Part shown: positions 4,617-7,095 of the stretch, one piece after another
Layout: each line of letters starts with the position of its first letter
How positions within the stretch are numbered: the stretch's first letter is position 1
Position numbers and translations under genes: made by a program
From: an uncultured Collinsella sp.
GTDB taxonomy: Bacteria; Actinomycetota; Coriobacteriia; Coriobacteriales; Coriobacteriaceae
Direction of reading: 5' to 3'
DNA: 7,095 nucleotides
Assembly (NCBI GenBank): GCA_900541195.1
Contig: UQIY01000070.1
Span: 1 to 7,095, forward strand
The notes under the pieces: model-generated
What the model saw: the letters and a program-made list of their open reading frames with translations, nothing else
What the model was told of the DNA's origin: nothing
Database searches by the model: none

Positions 4617-6987
4617 CGACAACGCGCTGGTGGTGGCGCTCGATACTTCGACCGACATGCTTGCCTGCGCGGCAAGCTGGATTGATGGGCAGACGGGCGA
4701 GACGAAGCTCGTGAGTGGCGACCACATGTGTCGCCGTCACGCCAACGTTGAGCTCGTGAATACCGTTGATGGCGTGCTGGCTCAAGCCGGTCTGGATCGC
4801 AGCGATGTTGGTTACTACGTGGTCGGCCGCGGCCCGGGGTCGTTTACGGGTGTGCGCATCGGCATCTCCACTGCCAAGGGCCTCGCGCGCGGTGCCAATG
4901 TTCCGCTGCTGGGCGTGTCGACGCTCGACGCTTGCGCTTGGACGGCGTGGAAGGCTGGCGTGCGCGGCAAGCTTGGTATCTTGGCCGATGCTATGCGCGG
5001 TGAGGTATATCCGGCGCTGTATATGCTGGTCGATGAGGGTCCCGAGCGTCAATTTGAGCGCGAACACGTGGTCAAGGCCGCCGTGGCGCTCGATGAGTGG
5101 CGCCAAGCAGCGGACTGGGACCAGGTTCAGCTGACCGGTGACGGTCTCGTGCGTTATGGCAAGCTGCTGGGTGAGGACGAGATCGCCCGCTGCGTGGAGC
5201 GCGACCTGTGGTGGCCTTCGGGCGAGGGCTTGCTGCTCGCGCACGCTGCGGGTGACGGCGATCCGGCTCGCGTCCTGCCGATTTACACGCGCCTTTCGGA
5301 TGCCGAGGAAAACGAGCGCAAGCGTCTTGGTCTTGCCGAGAGTGCGCAGAGCGAAATTACGGGCGTTGCCGATGAGCTCGCCGGTCGTCATCTGCAGTTC
5401 CGTCCCATGGGCGCGGCGGATGCCGAGGGCGCGAGCGCGTTAGAGGCTGCCTGCTTTGAAGGTGCCGGACACAAGGCGTGGACGCCGGGCATGTTCCTGT
5501 CCGAACTGGGCGAGGACGTCGCTGCGCCGCGTAGTTGGTGGGTGGCACACGACGACGGCAAGCTGCTGGGCCTTGCCGGCGGTATGGTCGTGGACGGTGA
5601 TGTGCAGATTCTGGATGTCGCCGTCGACCCGGCACATCGCCGTGAGGGCATTGCCCGCAAGCTGCTGTCGCATGTGAGCTATGATGCCCAGATGCTCGGC
5701 TGCACCACGGCTTCGCTCGAGGTTGAGGACGGCAATGAGGGCGCGATTGCGCTCTATAACGCTCTGGGCTTTACCGAGGCTGGCCGTCGCCGCGGTTACT
5801 ACGGTGTTGGCAAAGATGCCATCGTCATGACGGCGCCGCTGCCCCTCGTGCTTCCGGTCGACAATGCTTCGCCCGAGCCGACGGCGGCAGAGCAGCGCGT
5901 ATGGCCGCTGCCTGCGCCCGGGCGCTCCGAGGGGGAGCGTGCCGAAATTGAGCGCCGCCGCCTAGTGCTCGCTATCGAGAGTTCCTGTGACGAGACGGCC
6001 GTGGCGATTATCGATGCGGATGGCAATATGCTGGCCAACCAGGTGTCGACACAGATTGATTTCCATGCCCGCTTTGGCGGCGTGGTGCCCGAGATCGCCT
6101 CGCGCAAACACGTTGAGGTGATTGTGAGTGTCGTGGATGCGGCGCTCGAGGATGCCGCAGCATCGCTTGGTCTTGAGGGTGGAGCCATTGCCCCCAGCGA
6201 GCTTGCCGCCGTGGGCGTGACACAGGGTCCGGGCCTGGTGGGCGCCCTCGTGGTGGGCGTTGCCTTTGCCAAAGGCTTTGCCTACGCTGCCGGTAAGCCG
6301 CTCGTATGCGTCAACCATCTGGAGGGGCACCTGTTTGCCAACTTGCTGGCGCAGCCCGACCTCAAGCCGCCGTTCATCTTCACGCTTGTCTCGGGCGGGC
6401 ACACCATGCTCGTGCACGTGAAGGCATGGGGCGACTACGAGGTACTTGGTGAGACGCTCGACGATGCTGTGGGCGAGGCCTTCGACAAGGTAGCCAAGGC
6501 GTTGGGTCTGGGCTATCCCGGTGGCCCCATCATTTCCAAGCTGGCCGAGACGGGCAACCCCAAGGCGATCGATTTCCCCCGTGCGCTTAACAGCAGGGGA
6601 GACTATCGCTTCTCGCTTTCGGGCCTTAAAACCGCTGTGACGCTCTACATTGAACAGGAGACCAAGGCCGGGCGCACGATTCACCTGCCCGATCTGGCAG
6701 CTTCGTTTGAGGCAGCTGTCTTTGACGTGCAGTACAAGAAGGCCAAAAACGCACTGCACGCTACCGGATGCAAGGAATACTGCATCGGTGGCGGCGTCTC
6801 GGCCAACCCGCATCTGCGCGAGATGATGATCAAGAAGCTTGGGCGTCAGGGGATTCGCGTAACGGTGCCGCCCTTGTCTGCCTGTACCGATAACGCAGCC
6901 ATGATCGCGGAGGTCGCTCGCCGTAAATTCGACCGAGGCGAAATCTCGCCGTTCGATGTCGACGCCGATCCGAACATGACGCTGTAG
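4603..6987 (+). CDS. tsaB-rimI-tsaD: Three-domain TsaB-RimI-TsaD fusion: t6A synthase subunits plus S18 N-acetyltransferase
   Basis: One 794-residue reading frame carries three proteins that are separate in most bacteria. Residues 1-235 are TsaB, the dimerisation subunit (VALDTST 11-17; GRGPGSFTGVRIGIS 75-89; VLPIYTR 224-230). Residues 264-410 are RimI, the GNAT enzyme acetylating ribosomal protein S18: DVAVDPAHRREGIARKLL (338-355) binds acetyl-CoA, and E373 and Y385 match E. coli RimI Glu103 and Tyr115. Residues 454-794 are TsaD, the catalytic threonylcarbamoyltransferase (AIESSCDETAV 457-467; HLEGH with metal ligands H572 and H576; SGGHT 597-601; GYPGGP 637-642; GGVSAN 729-734; CTDNAAMIA 761-769, with D763 the third metal ligand). 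Linkers are charged (231-263) and Pro/Ala-rich (411-453). The ATG at 4603, 9 bases after AAGG, is preferred over an upstream TTG at 4585. All three parts look intact. Confidence 0.93.
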   Translation: MSLHNDNALVVALDTSTDMLACAASWIDGQTGETKLVSGDHMCRRHANVELVNTVDGVLAQAGLDRSDVGYYVVGRGPGSFTGVRIGISTAKGLARGANVPLLGVSTLDACAWTAWKAGVRGKLGILADAMRGEVYPALYMLVDEGPERQFEREHVVKAAVALDEWRQAADWDQVQLTGDGLVRYGKLLGEDEIARCVERDLWWPSGEGLLLAHAAGDGDPARVLPIYTRLSDAEENERKRLGLAESAQSEITGVADELAGRHLQFRPMGAADAEGASALEAACFEGAGHKAWTPGMFLSELGEDVAAPRSWWVAHDDGKLLGLAGGMVVDGDVQILDVAVDPAHRREGIARKLLSHVSYDAQMLGCTTASLEVEDGNEGAIALYNALGFTEAGRRRGYYGVGKDAIVMTAPLPLVLPVDNASPEPTAAEQRVWPLPAPGRSEGERAEIERRRLVLAIESSCDETAVAIIDADGNMLANQVSTQIDFHARFGGVVPEIASRKHVEVIVSVVDAALEDAAASLGLEGGAIAPSELAAVGVTQGPGLVGALVVGVAFAKGFAYAAGKPLVCVNHLEGHLFANLLAQPDLKPPFIFTLVSGGHTMLVHVKAWGDYEVLGETLDDAVGEAFDKVAKALGLGYPGGPIISKLAETGNPKAIDFPRALNSRGDYRFSLSGLKTAVTLYIEQETKAGRTIHLPDLAASFEAAVFDVQYKKAKNALHATGCKEYCIGGGVSANPHLREMMIKKLGRQGIRVTVPPLSACTDNAAMIAEVARRKFDRGEISPFDVDADPNMTL

Positions 6988-6999
6988 CTGGTACGGCGC

Positions 7000-7019
7000 G
7001 GTCCCCGGACGGAGGGGCC
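7000..7019 (+). other. GC-rich hairpin downstream of the fusion gene
   Basis: GGTCCC (7000-7005) can pair with GGGGCC (7014-7019) through six pairs including one T-G wobble, around an 8-base loop. No T-run follows, so it is not a classic terminator. It could protect the 3' end of the transcript or assist the terminator about 40 bases further on, or it may be a chance product of GC-rich sequence. Confidence 0.35.
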
Positions 7020-7057
7020 GGATATAAGGTTTCCTGCTCTACAGTCCTGCGCAAGAC

Positions 7058-7085
7058 GAAGGCCACATTAAGTGGCCTTCTTTGC
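7058..7085 (+). terminator. Rho-independent terminator of the acpS-tsaD operon
   Basis: A perfect 9-bp stem, GAAGGCCAC (7058-7066) with GTGGCCTTC (7072-7080), encloses the loop ATTAA and is followed by TTTGC. The T-run is short, but with the last stem bases it reads TTCTTT. The location, 70 bases after the last stop codon of the operon, supports a rightward terminator. There is no T-run on the other side, so it does not look bidirectional. Confidence 0.8.
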
Positions 7086-7095
7086 GTGCGGAACT

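Noticed and set aside
5923..5939. Small hairpin CGCTCC-GAGGG-GGAGCG in the RimI-TsaD linker, with a GGGGGAG stretch that could act as an internal ribosome-binding site for a separate TsaD.
   Set aside because: No in-frame ATG, GTG or TTG lies at proper spacing. The nearby GTG at 5939 is out of frame, and the in-frame GTG at Val455 is too far away. A separate TsaD start is not supported.

Overview
The window looks like one housekeeping operon from a GC-rich actinobacterium, most likely of the Coriobacteriia (Collinsella or a close relative). This assignment is inference. It rests on the moderately high GC, on the gene order acpS-nnr-alr-udg-tsaE-tsaB/rimI/tsaD (a variant of the nnr-alr-tsaE-tsaB-rimI-tsaD neighbourhood seen in Actinobacteria such as Mycobacterium), and on the tsaB, rimI and tsaD genes being joined in one frame. 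No phage, IS, CRISPR, RNA gene or defence module is visible.

Layout: a strong Rho-independent terminator (25-56) closes an upstream unit whose genes lie outside the window. A short intergenic stretch (57-163) carries a candidate promoter and the acpS ribosome-binding site. Six genes on the + strand then follow with almost no spacing: acpS (164-703), bifunctional nnr (704-2320), alr (2323-3468), family 4 udg (3477-4097), tsaE (4110-4616) and a 794-residue TsaB-RimI-TsaD fusion (4603-6987, overlapping tsaE by 14 bases). A GC-rich hairpin and a second terminator (7058-7085) end the unit. No gene-free stretch exceeds about 165 bases.

Functionally the operon joins carrier-protein activation for fatty acid synthesis (AcpS), repair of damaged NAD(P)H (Nnr), D-alanine supply for peptidoglycan (Alr), removal of uracil from DNA (Udg), and the t6A37 tRNA modification machinery with ribosomal protein S18 acetylation (TsaE plus the fusion). 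TsaE, TsaB and TsaD form one complex in other bacteria, so the 3' half encodes a physical machine, while the 5' half is a set of unrelated core enzymes.

This is mainly an ordinary core region and I do not see a new system in it. The points worth a second look are the three-domain fusion, a roughly 50-residue C-terminal tail on AcpS with a possible internal start, a Leu at the usual AcpS His position, an Ala at the usual carboxylated-Lys position of Alr, and udg placed between alr and tsaE.
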